Program-made: the position numbers and the translations under genes
NCBI RefSeq assembly: GCF_009797935.1
Contig: NZ_VOLC01000001.1
Span: 675,866-739,865 of the forward strand
Length of the DNA: 64,000 nt
Reading direction: 5' to 3'
Source of the DNA: Lunatibacter salilacus
Lineage (GTDB): Bacteria; Bacteroidota; Bacteroidia; Cytophagales; Cyclobacteriaceae
Part shown: piece by piece, positions 54,701 to 63,660 of the stretch
How positions within the stretch are numbered: position 1 is the first letter of the stretch
Layout: the number at the start of each line of letters is the position of its first letter
Notes under the pieces: generated by a model
The model's input: only the letters and a program-made list of their open reading frames with translations
Database searches by the model: none
Told to the model about the DNA's origin: nothing

Positions 54701-55128
54701 AATTCCATGTCTCTTATATTGGCAGTGACTTCAAGTTTTCCGTTCTCCTTTAGCCGTCTAGCTGTCTCTTTTACTACAGCAAATGCCTGAGGAAGGACTT
54801 TTTCCAAGGTTTTTTCCAACTCCTCGTTACGCGCTTTTTCAGTAATGTCGATTTCATTGAAAAGCGCATCCTTAGCTTGAACTTCCACTGGAGAAAGACC
54901 TTCGATTTTCGCTTTTATTTCAAGGATTTTATCATCAAAACTTTTTAAGTCGGAATCGATAATGTCCTTTATTTGTTGGGTCTGCAGCCTTAATTCATCG
55001 TCAGTCAAAACCTGAAGTTTTGCGTACGCTTCCTTAATGCTATCCACCATGGGGTTTAGCAGCTTAATATCTCTATCTGATTTGGTACCAAATACCTTCG
55101 ATAGTCCTTTTGCAATAAAATCTAACAT
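51748..55128 (-). CDS. secA: SecA, preprotein translocase ATPase
   Basis: 1126 residues, the long form usual in Bacteroidota. Walker A [14 protein letters not shown], Walker B [17 protein letters not shown], a preprotein-binding domain, [28 protein letters not shown] and [11 protein letters not shown] (motor domain 2). The C-terminus ends in a variable linker without the zinc-binding tail. Drives Sec-dependent export. Followed by SPOR and M20 genes; dapF lies upstream. Confidence 0.96.
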   Translation of the reverse strand: [1126 protein letters not shown]

Positions 55129-55160
55129 AAATAGAATGAATAATTGTCTTTATTTAACGT

Positions 55161-55958
55161 TCAATTTGAAGCTAAAGCTTCTTGAGGTATGTGTATGATT
55201 CCCTGAAAAACCTGCTCGGCAGGCCCTATTAATCGGATATTGGTATAGCCCCCATTTCCATCTGAATTGAAACGAACTTTCAACCTACCGCCTTTTGTCT
55301 CAACGGAAACTTCTTCCAATTCTTTCAGCTTGCCGTATAAAAGCGCGCAAGCTGTAACACCAGTTCCACAGGAAAGCGTTTCGTCTTCCACGCCCCGCTC
55401 GTAGGTTCGCACCTGAAGTGTACCCTCACGGAGTTCCGTCACAAAATTTACATTTGTTCCCTGCGGGTACAGCTCTTTGTTATATCTGACTTTGGCTCCC
55501 TCCGTGACGACGGGATAATGGATGAGGTTTTCCACAAAACGGATGTGATGGGGAGCACCGGTGTTTATAAAATGATCTTCATCTATTTGGAGAAATTCCC
55601 GTACGGGACCCATCTCTAATTCAACTATATTGCCTCTGATGGACGCTTTGTGGGGTCCGTCTACTGCCATAAAATGGCATTCGTTCTTACACATGCCCAA
55701 AAATGCCGCAAATGAAACGGCACATCGGGCACCGTTACCGCACATGCTTTGGGAACCGTCCGCGTTGAAATATACCATTTCGAAATCGTAGCCTTCCCGT
55801 GTTCTGAGAAGTATTAATCCATCTGAACCCACCCCCAGTCTTCGGTGACAAAGGGCCTGAATTAAGGACAAATTGTCAGCTTCGAAGGAAAGACTCCTAT
55901 CATCAATCATGACAAAGTCATTTCCTGTGCCTTGATATTTATAGAAGGATGTAGTCAT
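55161..55958 (-). CDS. dapF: DapF, diaminopimelate epimerase
   Basis: 265 residues from ATG 55958 (MTTSFYKYQGTGNDFVM is the usual N-terminus; a longer frame adds 24 residues). Catalytic cysteines in MCGNGARCAV and LSCGTGVTAC. It converts LL- to meso-diaminopimelate for peptidoglycan and lysine. Stop lies 32 bases before secA. Confidence 0.93.
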   Translation of the reverse strand: MTTSFYKYQGTGNDFVMIDDRSLSFEADNLSLIQALCHRRLGVGSDGLILLRTREGYDFEMVYFNADGSQSMCGNGARCAVSFAAFLGMCKNECHFMAVDGPHKASIRGNIVELEMGPVREFLQIDEDHFINTGAPHHIRFVENLIHYPVVTEGAKVRYNKELYPQGTNVNFVTELREGTLQVRTYERGVEDETLSCGTGVTACALLYGKLKELEEVSVETKGGRLKVRFNSDGNGGYTNIRLIGPAEQVFQGIIHIPQEALASN

Positions 55959-56339
55959 TTTCCATTTATTTGTTCGTTTGAAGACAATCGGTCCAGGGTT
56001 AAATGGTGCCCGATCCACAAAAATAAGCAACTTGGCTGAATATATGGCCTAAACCTGTATTAATACCTGCTACCCTACCGCTATTATTAACAATAATTAG
56101 GCCTATTCGCCCTTTGGTTATAGACCACAGCCTTTTTAAAAGTGGCAATAGCAAGTATAATTAAAGACAATCCAAATAATAAGCAGATAAAATACGGAAT
56201 AGGTAATGTGAAAATTATTTTTGACTACTTATTCTGTGGTTGGCTATACGATTTAGGGATTTATTGGCTAATTTAGCATTGCGCTAGCTATTTAATATTC
56301 AGTTAGCTAAAAAAAAACACACTAAATTTAACCAATACG
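55959..56339. other. divergent intergenic region between dapF and the superoxide dismutase gene
   Basis: AT-rich, no supported gene. On the minus strand a start-less frame (56087-56224) encodes a hydrophobic stretch of about 25 residues and may be the trace of a small membrane protein. No convincing TAnnTTTG box was located. Confidence 0.4.
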
Positions 56340-57101
56340 ATGAAAAAACCAACTCTTAATAGATCTAGAAGAACATTTCTTACACAAAGCACCAAAGTAT
56401 CCCTTTCCGTAGGATTTGGAGGCAGCTTGATAGGCTCGGCTTTATTGTCCTCATGTGCAACCGAAGAAACCAAAAAGGAACCAATCATCACCGGGTTTTC
56501 TCAAAAACCCTTGCCATACGATTATTCTGCCTTAGAGCCGCATATTGATGCGAGGACAATGGAAATCCATTACACCAAGCACGCTGCGGGGTACGCTAAC
56601 AACGTGACCGAAGCGGCAGGAGAAGAAGATGTTGATACAAGCAATCCGCTGGAAGAGGTACTTGGAAATATTTCCAAATATTCTACTAAAATGAGAAACA
56701 ATGCCGGCGGCCACTACAACCATGAGTTATTTTGGAGTATCATGTCTGCAGAAGGTGGCGGACAACCTTCAGGTGCATTGGCAGATGCTATAAACAATGA
56801 TTTCGGTAGTTATGATGCTTTCGTTGAAGAATTCGAAACTGCCGCCAAAACAAGGTTTGGATCAGGATGGGCGTGGTTGGTGTTAGATGGTAATACCCTT
56901 AAAGTAGGCTCAACTCCCAATCAGGATAACCCGCTTATGGATATTTCAGACCTAAAAGGATCTCCGCTCATGGGTATAGATGTATGGGAACACGCCTATT
57001 ACCTCAAATATCAAAATGAACGGCCACGATACATTTCAAGCTGGTGGAATGTGCTTGATTGGGCGAAAGTGTCGGAGCGATACGACACTATTAAAAGCTG
57101 A
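56340..57101 (+). CDS. Fe/Mn superoxide dismutase with Tat lipoprotein signal
   Basis: 253 residues. An N-terminal twin-arginine motif RSRRTFLTQ (Arg10, Arg11), hydrophobic segment and lipobox LSSC (Cys39) predict Tat export and lipid anchoring. The SOD domain is complete: ligands His77 (EIHYTKH), His128 (HYNHELFW), Asp214 and His218 (DVWEHAYY), with GSGWAWLV between. Most SODs of this class are cytoplasmic, so an envelope-facing form is notable. Metal choice (Fe or Mn) cannot be told. Monocistronic, followed by a terminator. Confidence 0.9.
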   Translation: MKKPTLNRSRRTFLTQSTKVSLSVGFGGSLIGSALLSSCATEETKKEPIITGFSQKPLPYDYSALEPHIDARTMEIHYTKHAAGYANNVTEAAGEEDVDTSNPLEEVLGNISKYSTKMRNNAGGHYNHELFWSIMSAEGGGQPSGALADAINNDFGSYDAFVEEFETAAKTRFGSGWAWLVLDGNTLKVGSTPNQDNPLMDISDLKGSPLMGIDVWEHAYYLKYQNERPRYISSWWNVLDWAKVSERYDTIKS

Positions 57102-57128
57102 TTTTAAAAATTGAATTGGAAAAAAACA

Positions 57129-57158
57129 ATGGCTCGGGGTTACTCCGGGCCATTTTTG
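57129..57158 (+). terminator. Rho-independent terminator after the SOD gene
   Basis: ATGGCTCGGGG pairs with CTCCGGGCCAT across a TTA loop (57129-57153, with G-T wobbles), followed by TTTTT. Confidence 0.7.
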
Positions 57159-57208
57159 ATATTTTTTGTCTTGAAATTTATATGTTTTATTGCCTTTAAG
57201 AAACTAGA

Positions 57209-57682
57209 ATGACTGATCCCAAAAGCTTATCGTCCGTCGCCGAATTTCACGAGACGTTCAAACACCCAATACTTGATAAACCTACGATACCACCAGCAAA
57301 ACGGGCCTCATTAAGGCTTTCTCTCTTGACAGAGGAACTTAAAGAACTCGAGCAGGCTATAGCTGACGGGGATATGGTGGAAATAGCAGATGCATTCTGC
57401 GATCTCCAATATGTACTCTCCGGAGCGATATTAGAATTTGGTTTGGGAGGGCACTTCAAAGCACTCTTCGATGAAGTGCAGCGATCCAACATGAGCAAAG
57501 CATGTGAGGATCTCACCGAGGCAGAAAAAACCGTCGCCCATTACCAAAGACAAGGCGTTGAATGCTTTTACGAAAAGGATGGAAACAAATACTTGGTATA
57601 TAGAAAAGACGACCGGAAAACCTTGAAATCAATCGATTATTCCCCTGCTAATTTGGAGAAAATTCTTTTTCCAGAAGGATAA
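57209..57682 (+). CDS. MazG-like NTP pyrophosphohydrolase
   Basis: 157 residues with the all-alpha NTP-PPase metal motif: SLLTEELKELEQAI followed by EIADAFCDLQYVLSG (ExxE...ExxD pattern). FHETFKHPILDKPTIP at the N-terminus is typical of a phosphoribosyl-ATP pyrophosphohydrolase-like subfamily seen in Bacteroidota. It probably removes pyrophosphate from a nucleotide; not hisE, since no his genes are near. Starts 50 bases after a terminator. Confidence 0.8.
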   Translation: MTDPKSLSSVAEFHETFKHPILDKPTIPPAKRASLRLSLLTEELKELEQAIADGDMVEIADAFCDLQYVLSGAILEFGLGGHFKALFDEVQRSNMSKACEDLTEAEKTVAHYQRQGVECFYEKDGNKYLVYRKDDRKTLKSIDYSPANLEKILFPEG

Positions 57683-57713
57683 CACAATCTCAAACCACTA
57701 ACAATCAATAATA

Positions 57714-58823
57714 ATGAAGAGAATATTTGCCGGTTTACTGTGCATCTGCCTAGTTGGTAGTCTACACGCACAGGAGAGAGCCAGAGAATATGGTTTCATT
57801 TTCGGGGTCTTGTCCACGGGAAAATGGAATGCAATCACGGATGTATCCGGTGTAAAAGTTGGCCACCTAACCTTAATCGAAGGGACGGATATACGAACCG
57901 GCGTCACGGCAATCCTGCCCCACGATGGAAATATTTTTCAGGATAAAGTTTCGGGGGCCATTTATGTCGGAAATGGTTTCGGCAAGTTGGTGGGAAGTAC
58001 ACAAGTGATCGAATTGGGAAATATTGAAAGTCCCATCATACTGACAAACACATTGAGTGTGGCTGCCGGAATCGAAGGTATCATCGACTACACGTTTCTA
58101 TTTCCTGAAAATGCCAATGTGCAATCTGTAAATGCAATAGTAGGGGAAACTAACGACGGTGGTTTAAATGATATCCGAGGTCGTCATGTAAAGGCAGCAC
58201 ATGTACTAGAGGCTATTCAAAACGCAGCCTCTGGAGAAGTGGATGAAGGAAATGTCGGTGCCGGTACCGGAACAGTAGCCTTTGGGTTTAAGGCAGGAAT
58301 TGGAACAGCTTCTCGCGTTCTTCCCGAATCTCTAGGCGGATACACTGTGGGAGTGCTAGTACAGGCAAATTTCGGCGGAGTTCTTCAAATAGACGGTCTT
58401 CCTATTGGAAAGATATTGAATCAATATAGTTTCCGACAGAATCTAGAATCTGTAGATGGATCCTGCATGATGGTAGTGGCGACGGATGCTCCGTTGGATG
58501 CCCGTAATCTGGAACGCATCGCAAAGCGGGCTATGATGGGCTTGGCCAAGACTGGCGGAATAGCGTCTAACGGTAGTGGTGATTATGTAATTTCATTCTC
58601 AACTCATGATGCGATGCGTGTTTCCCACAAAAACTCAGACAAAACTTCACAATCGGAGAGACCTTTACCTAATGACGACATGTCCGCGCTTTTTCTGGCT
58701 ACAATAGAGGCAACTGAGGAGGCAATAATCAATGCTTTGTTTGCCGCTGAGGATATGAGTGGTAAAGGGGGTAGGATCATTAAAGCCCTGCCAAAAAGTG
58801 AAATAAAAGCTCTTAGAAAATAA
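57714..58823 (+). CDS. P1 family (DmpA-type) self-processing peptidase, exported
   Basis: 369 residues with a signal peptide (cut after LHAQ). Family motifs: ITDVSGVKVGHLTL, GVTAILPHDG, GETNDGGLND, GNVGAGTGTVAFGFKAGIGT. The processing site is Gly249-Ser250 in VDGSCMMVVATDAPL, where Ser250 becomes the N-terminal nucleophile. It likely acts as a D-/L-aminopeptidase in the periplasm. It follows the MazG-like gene by 31 bases and may share its transcript. Confidence 0.88.
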   Translation: MKRIFAGLLCICLVGSLHAQERAREYGFIFGVLSTGKWNAITDVSGVKVGHLTLIEGTDIRTGVTAILPHDGNIFQDKVSGAIYVGNGFGKLVGSTQVIELGNIESPIILTNTLSVAAGIEGIIDYTFLFPENANVQSVNAIVGETNDGGLNDIRGRHVKAAHVLEAIQNAASGEVDEGNVGAGTGTVAFGFKAGIGTASRVLPESLGGYTVGVLVQANFGGVLQIDGLPIGKILNQYSFRQNLESVDGSCMMVVATDAPLDARNLERIAKRAMMGLAKTGGIASNGSGDYVISFSTHDAMRVSHKNSDKTSQSERPLPNDDMSALFLATIEATEEAIINALFAAEDMSGKGGRIIKALPKSEIKALRK

Positions 58824-58996
58824 ATGGTAAAGATATCAGAACTTGCAGTTAATAGGTGGCTAAATTTTGTTAAAAAGCAATTTGCCGACCATAAACTTCA
58901 AATTTGATAGTAGAAAATTAAGATATTTTTCCTAATGTTGAAAGAACTTATTGTCAAATCATGTTACTTGCTTTGTTTTTCTCGTATAAGACTTCG

Positions 58997-61900
58997 ATGA
59001 GGGATTACAGGAAAACAATTCTTTTACTACTACTTGTTACAGGTACTTTTTTTACACAGGTATCCGGGCAGGTACTTAGGCCCTTTGTTCCCAAATCGTC
59101 GGCCAATTCTCCTAATAGGTTGATTTATAATATCAACGGGGACTTTACCATGTTGGGAAACACTAGCCTAGTCCTGGAAAATTATTCCCTGGATCTTCAA
59201 AACAACATGCCCATGATTTATGTGGATATTGATGATGACCCAACTACCTTTAATTCTTCATCAGCCACATTGGAATTTTCAACTGAAAACAGTGCTGAAC
59301 CCGCCTGTACCAATATTTTGTTTGCCGGATTATACTGGAGTGGGAGGTCGTTCGCTGAGCAGTCTTTTGAAGTGGAAAAGGATGGTATCACTAAGACTTT
59401 TCATAAACAGGAAGTAAAAATAAAAGGCCCGGGACAGACGGAGTATCTACAGTTGAGAGCTTCTCCCAATGACATTTGGTATCCCACCACAATGGAGGAC
59501 CAATATGGCATGTTTGCCGGGTTTGTTGAAATAACTGATTATGTAAAAGCTTCCGGGCCAGGTTCCTACACTATAGCAGATATTGCTTTAACGGAGGGAC
59601 AAGGCGGTCCTGTCGGTTATTATGGGGGATGGGGAATGGTAGTCGTCTATGAAAATTACCTGATGAAACAAAGGGATGTAGTGGTTTTCGATGGCTTTGC
59701 ATTTGTTGCCTCATATCTCGACGAAGAATACTTTCTATCACTTGACGGTTTTTCCGCCATGGAAGCCGGAAATGTAAATCTCAAAATGGGAATTATGGCG
59801 GGGGAAGGAGATCGGGGGGGTGTCGGTGATTACTTTGAGATTGAAAGAGGTGTAATGACAAATGATTTTTTGCGATTATCCCACACCCTAAATCAGCCGG
59901 ACAATTTCTTTAATGCAAGCATTAATACAGCCGGAAATGATAGAGATCCATTTTTAGAAAATAACACGGGGATTGATTTAGCCATGTTTACGGTACCTAA
60001 TCCTGATAACAGTGTCATAGGTAACGGGCAAACGTCCACCCGGTTTAAGTATGGGGCGACGATTGATACCTATGCGATTTTTAATATTACCTTTGCCATA
60101 GATGCGGATCGCCCTATGGTGGAGGGCTTGCACCAACTGGAAAGCTCTCATCCATTGTCCGAAGACGAAACGACCTTTTTTATTTCTCCCGGTGAGGAAT
60201 TGAAGTTTACGCTGGAAATCAGAAATAAAGGAAGTGAAGGTATCACAGCGGGTAAAGTAGTAATACCCATTCCCCTAGCAGCTACTTTTGAAGAGGTAAC
60301 CATGGAGGCATTTTTTACGCCTAATAATGTAAATCAGCCTTACTACGACGAAACTTTGGGGGCGGGGGGTTCAATAGTTTGGGAGATTGGTGACCTTCCC
60401 ATTAGCCAAGACCCTGAACTCCTCCTTGCAAAGATGGAATATACCTTGAATGCCGTTGAAAATTGTGCTGCATTCTCCGGTTTTTCCTGTGACCCAACCG
60501 TGAGTCTAGCAGGGGAGATTAGTGGTATAAATTTCCAAACACAAGCTCCTTTTTCCGGAATAAAAATTATTCAGGGCTATTTGAATACCTCTGAATGTAG
60601 CAGCAGCCCGATAATAGATCCCTATCTCTTTACCATAGACCCAGAAGCACTTTCCATAGAAGATTGTATTGAAGAGGAAACTGCACAGGTGTTTGATTTT
60701 TGCAATTATGAGGAACCCTTCCTGCCGATTGAAGAGATATCAGCTGTATTTCCTCCCGATACCCGCTTTTTCAATGAGTTTCCTATTACATTCACTAGTG
60801 TTGAATATACGGCCAGAAACCCTATACCTGTGTTAGATGGTAAGACAGATTACTTTGCGGTATTACGGGGAGAAAATGATTGTTTTCAAAAATTTTCGAT
60901 TAACCACGAACCAATTACCATTACCGCATCGGTTACGTCAAATTATAACGGTGCCGCTATCTCATGCTTTGGAGCTGCTGATGCTTCAGTGTCGGTGGAG
61001 ATTATCAGTAACAATCCCCCATACTCAATACGTTGGGATGATGAGAATAATAGCACTATAGAAACTTTGGAAAATCTCGCTCCGGGTACTTACAGCGTTA
61101 CTGTGACGGATTCCAAAGGCTGCCAAGCAAGTGCAGAGGTCACAGTGGATGAACCCGAACTTCTTGTTTTAAATCCAAATCCTGGCAGAAGTTCTCTTGC
61201 AATTTCCTGTTTTGGACAGTCCGATGGTGTTTATGTCATTGATGTAGCAGGCGGGTTATTGCCTCTTACCGGCAATCTATTTCAGCAGAATGATGTCGGA
61301 GCTCTATCTGGGGTCATATCAATAACGCAAGACGTTAGAGATATTGTCTTTAACAACCTTTCTCCCGGAGAATATGTGGCCGAGGTAAAAGATGCCAACG
61401 GATGTATGGAAGAGGTTTCCTTTTCCATTAATTCGCCCGATCCCTATTATTTGACAGGCAGCACCTCCAATGCGGTTGATTGCCAGGTAGCCAATTCAGG
61501 GAGAATTGAGGTTATCCCCGTGGGCGGGGAAGCACCCTTTACTTACAGGTGGGAGCATGGTCCATCGCAGTCTATCTTGGAAAACGTATCTGCAGGCACC
61601 TATACCGTTTTTGTCACTGACAGGAATGGCTGCGTGGCAAGTGAAGTGTATGAACTGGAAGAACAATTACCTTTAACTCTATCGGTTTCACGCACCGAAG
61701 AAGTTACTTGCGGGACTAGAGGTCTGAAAACCACATTTTTTGTTGAAGTATCCGGTGGATTTCCACCCTACGGGATATCTTGGAGTGGAGGAAAAGAAGA
61801 GCAAAACGGCTCGGTGATGGTTACTTCCATTCCTGGTGAATATGTCGTGCAGGTAACAGATAGTGACGGCTGTCTCGCAACCTCTACTGAGATTGTTAAT

Positions 61901-62443
61901 CCAAGCCCTTTGGATGTGGATTTCGAATTTGTATCTGCTTCTTTTTCGGAATATTCATCCAACCTGGTAAATTATGCGATTCAATTTACGCCTATCACCG
62001 TCGGCGATGTAATTGCTTACGAATGGAGTTTTGGAGACGGGGAAAGTAGCCAAGAACAGCGCCCTACTCATACCTTTACAGAAGAGGGTGTATACCCCGT
62101 GCAACTTACTATTACTGATGTTCATGGTTGCCAATTGAGCCAGGTTTATGACATCAACATCGAAGAGGCATTTATCCTTATGCCAAACGGATTTACCCCA
62201 AATGCAAATGGAATGAATGATCATTTTTTTCCAAGGTTTAACTATATAACCGAATTGGAATTATGGGTTTTCAATAAATGGGGAGAGGCCATCTATCACA
62301 GTTCCGACCGAAATGGTCCAGGTTGGGACGGTACATTTAGGGGAGATATGGCGCCTGCCGGAAACTATGTATATAAACTGAGATATACGACTCCGGATGG
62401 TAGAGTCAAAGAAGAAACAAATGTTTTCGTTTTGATTAGATGA
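58997..62443 (+). CDS. large surface protein: SprB-like repeats, PKD domain, type B C-terminal sorting domain
   Basis: 1148 residues from ATG 58997 (gives a clean signal peptide). Residues up to about 370 form an unknown N-terminal domain (LFAGLYWSGRSF; GGPVGYYGGWGMVVVYE). SprB-like repeats begin near 653, 734, 826 and 902 (ISCFGAADASVSVEI, SCFGQSDGVYVIDV), each with a TVTD-GC unit. A PKD domain is near 1007 (YEWSFGDGESS), and the last 90 residues are a gliding-type CHU_C domain (MPNGFTPNANGMNDHF, WVFNKWGEAIYHS). It is secreted by type IX secretion and attached to the surface as an adhesin. Confidence 0.9.
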   Translation: MRDYRKTILLLLLVTGTFFTQVSGQVLRPFVPKSSANSPNRLIYNINGDFTMLGNTSLVLENYSLDLQNNMPMIYVDIDDDPTTFNSSSATLEFSTENSAEPACTNILFAGLYWSGRSFAEQSFEVEKDGITKTFHKQEVKIKGPGQTEYLQLRASPNDIWYPTTMEDQYGMFAGFVEITDYVKASGPGSYTIADIALTEGQGGPVGYYGGWGMVVVYENYLMKQRDVVVFDGFAFVASYLDEEYFLSLDGFSAMEAGNVNLKMGIMAGEGDRGGVGDYFEIERGVMTNDFLRLSHTLNQPDNFFNASINTAGNDRDPFLENNTGIDLAMFTVPNPDNSVIGNGQTSTRFKYGATIDTYAIFNITFAIDADRPMVEGLHQLESSHPLSEDETTFFISPGEELKFTLEIRNKGSEGITAGKVVIPIPLAATFEEVTMEAFFTPNNVNQPYYDETLGAGGSIVWEIGDLPISQDPELLLAKMEYTLNAVENCAAFSGFSCDPTVSLAGEISGINFQTQAPFSGIKIIQGYLNTSECSSSPIIDPYLFTIDPEALSIEDCIEEETAQVFDFCNYEEPFLPIEEISAVFPPDTRFFNEFPITFTSVEYTARNPIPVLDGKTDYFAVLRGENDCFQKFSINHEPITITASVTSNYNGAAISCFGAADASVSVEIISNNPPYSIRWDDENNSTIETLENLAPGTYSVTVTDSKGCQASAEVTVDEPELLVLNPNPGRSSLAISCFGQSDGVYVIDVAGGLLPLTGNLFQQNDVGALSGVISITQDVRDIVFNNLSPGEYVAEVKDANGCMEEVSFSINSPDPYYLTGSTSNAVDCQVANSGRIEVIPVGGEAPFTYRWEHGPSQSILENVSAGTYTVFVTDRNGCVASEVYELEEQLPLTLSVSRTEEVTCGTRGLKTTFFVEVSGGFPPYGISWSGGKEEQNGSVMVTSIPGEYVVQVTDSDGCLATSTEIVNPSPLDVDFEFVSASFSEYSSNLVNYAIQFTPITVGDVIAYEWSFGDGESSQEQRPTHTFTEEGVYPVQLTITDVHGCQLSQVYDINIEEAFILMPNGFTPNANGMNDHFFPRFNYITELELWVFNKWGEAIYHSSDRNGPGWDGTFRGDMAPAGNYVYKLRYTTPDGRVKEETNVFVLIR

Positions 62444-62536
62444 TATGAAATCGAGCATAATGCAAGCGGCAAAAACTGGGATGATTATAAACCATGTGAG
62501 ATTCCATCTGACCACTGAAAAACAAACTATAATCAG

Positions 62537-63559
62537 ATGAAAAAAGCGATCTTGTTTCTGGTTTTATTTGCACTAATTAAAACGTCTTCTGCCCAGGACC
62601 TACAGTACTCCCAATTTTACGCTGCGCCCCTCTACCTAAACCCCGCACTGACAGGAATGACGGAATTAACCCGAATGGGCTTCAATTACCGCAAACAGTG
62701 GCCAGGCCTAAATTATGATTTTCAGGGATATTCAGCCTTTTTGGATCATTATAGCTTTGATCTGAAAAGTGGATTTGGAATTTCCCTCAATGCTTTTGAA
62801 GAGTCTAACTTGGGCCTAAAACTTATGGACTTTTCGGGGTATTATTCCTACCAGTTATTCCTTTCTGAAACCCACAGCTTGAGGTTTGGCGTCCAAGCTG
62901 GGATTGGAAGGAGGAGTTCTGCCATGGACCATCTTTTACTGGGCGATCAGATAGATGTTTTTTCCAAAACTGTGGCTCCTGTTACCCTAGAGGACCTCCC
63001 TCCTTTTGAGCCCTATAGCTTTTTGGATCTTGGATTTGGGACTATATTTACCGGAGAAAATTACTGGCTTGGAGCAAGTGCATATCATGTAAACAGGCCG
63101 AATTTGAGTTTTTATAGCAGCGCCTCCGGTGACCGGATAGCGGTGAAATGGAATGCCCACGCAGGACTTCAGTTGCCCTTTCGATCCGGGCTTTCGGTTT
63201 ATGAGGGTGACGGGGATAACCTGGTATTTTTAGCTGCGAATTATAAGCAACAGGGTCCATTCCGGCAACTGGACTTGTCAACCCAGTTGATTTACAATTC
63301 GCTGGTTATGGGTGTAGGTTTTAGGGGAATACCGAGCTCTGGGGATCTTCCAAACCGAGATTCAATTATCGCATTGGTAGGAGTAAGCCTTGAAAGTGGT
63401 TTATTGATAGGTTACAGTTTCGACTATATGATTTCACGTTTGGGTATGGAAACTCACGGGGCGCACGAGATCTCAATTCGGTATCAGTTTTTGAAAGGTT
63501 TGCCCCAGGATAGGGATCGAAAAAGCAGGATTTTGAAATGTTTTCGCTACATGATGTAA
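62537..63559 (+). CDS. PorP/SprF family outer-membrane protein (type IX secretion)
   Basis: 340 residues. Signal peptide, then SAQDLQYSQFYAAPLYLNPA, the hallmark start of PorP/SprF proteins, and a beta-barrel with strands such as NYRKQWPGLNYDFQGYSAFL and HSLRFGVQAGIGRRSS. It lies 93 bases after the type B surface protein; SprF-like proteins are needed for delivery or anchoring of their adjacent partner, so the pair is functionally linked. Confidence 0.9.
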   Translation: MKKAILFLVLFALIKTSSAQDLQYSQFYAAPLYLNPALTGMTELTRMGFNYRKQWPGLNYDFQGYSAFLDHYSFDLKSGFGISLNAFEESNLGLKLMDFSGYYSYQLFLSETHSLRFGVQAGIGRRSSAMDHLLLGDQIDVFSKTVAPVTLEDLPPFEPYSFLDLGFGTIFTGENYWLGASAYHVNRPNLSFYSSASGDRIAVKWNAHAGLQLPFRSGLSVYEGDGDNLVFLAANYKQQGPFRQLDLSTQLIYNSLVMGVGFRGIPSSGDLPNRDSIIALVGVSLESGLLIGYSFDYMISRLGMETHGAHEISIRYQFLKGLPQDRDRKSRILKCFRYMM

Positions 63560-63660
63560 AAAAAAGCAAAAAATCACTTAGATGGTTTCGCTCTGATGTC
63601 AAGTCAACGGTTGGTATCCCGCAGAACTTGTCCCGGCTTTTCGGGATTGCGCTAATTTCC

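Noticed and set aside
56087..56224. Possible small membrane protein on the minus strand
   Set aside because: It has a hydrophobic stretch but no usable start codon; at most a remnant.
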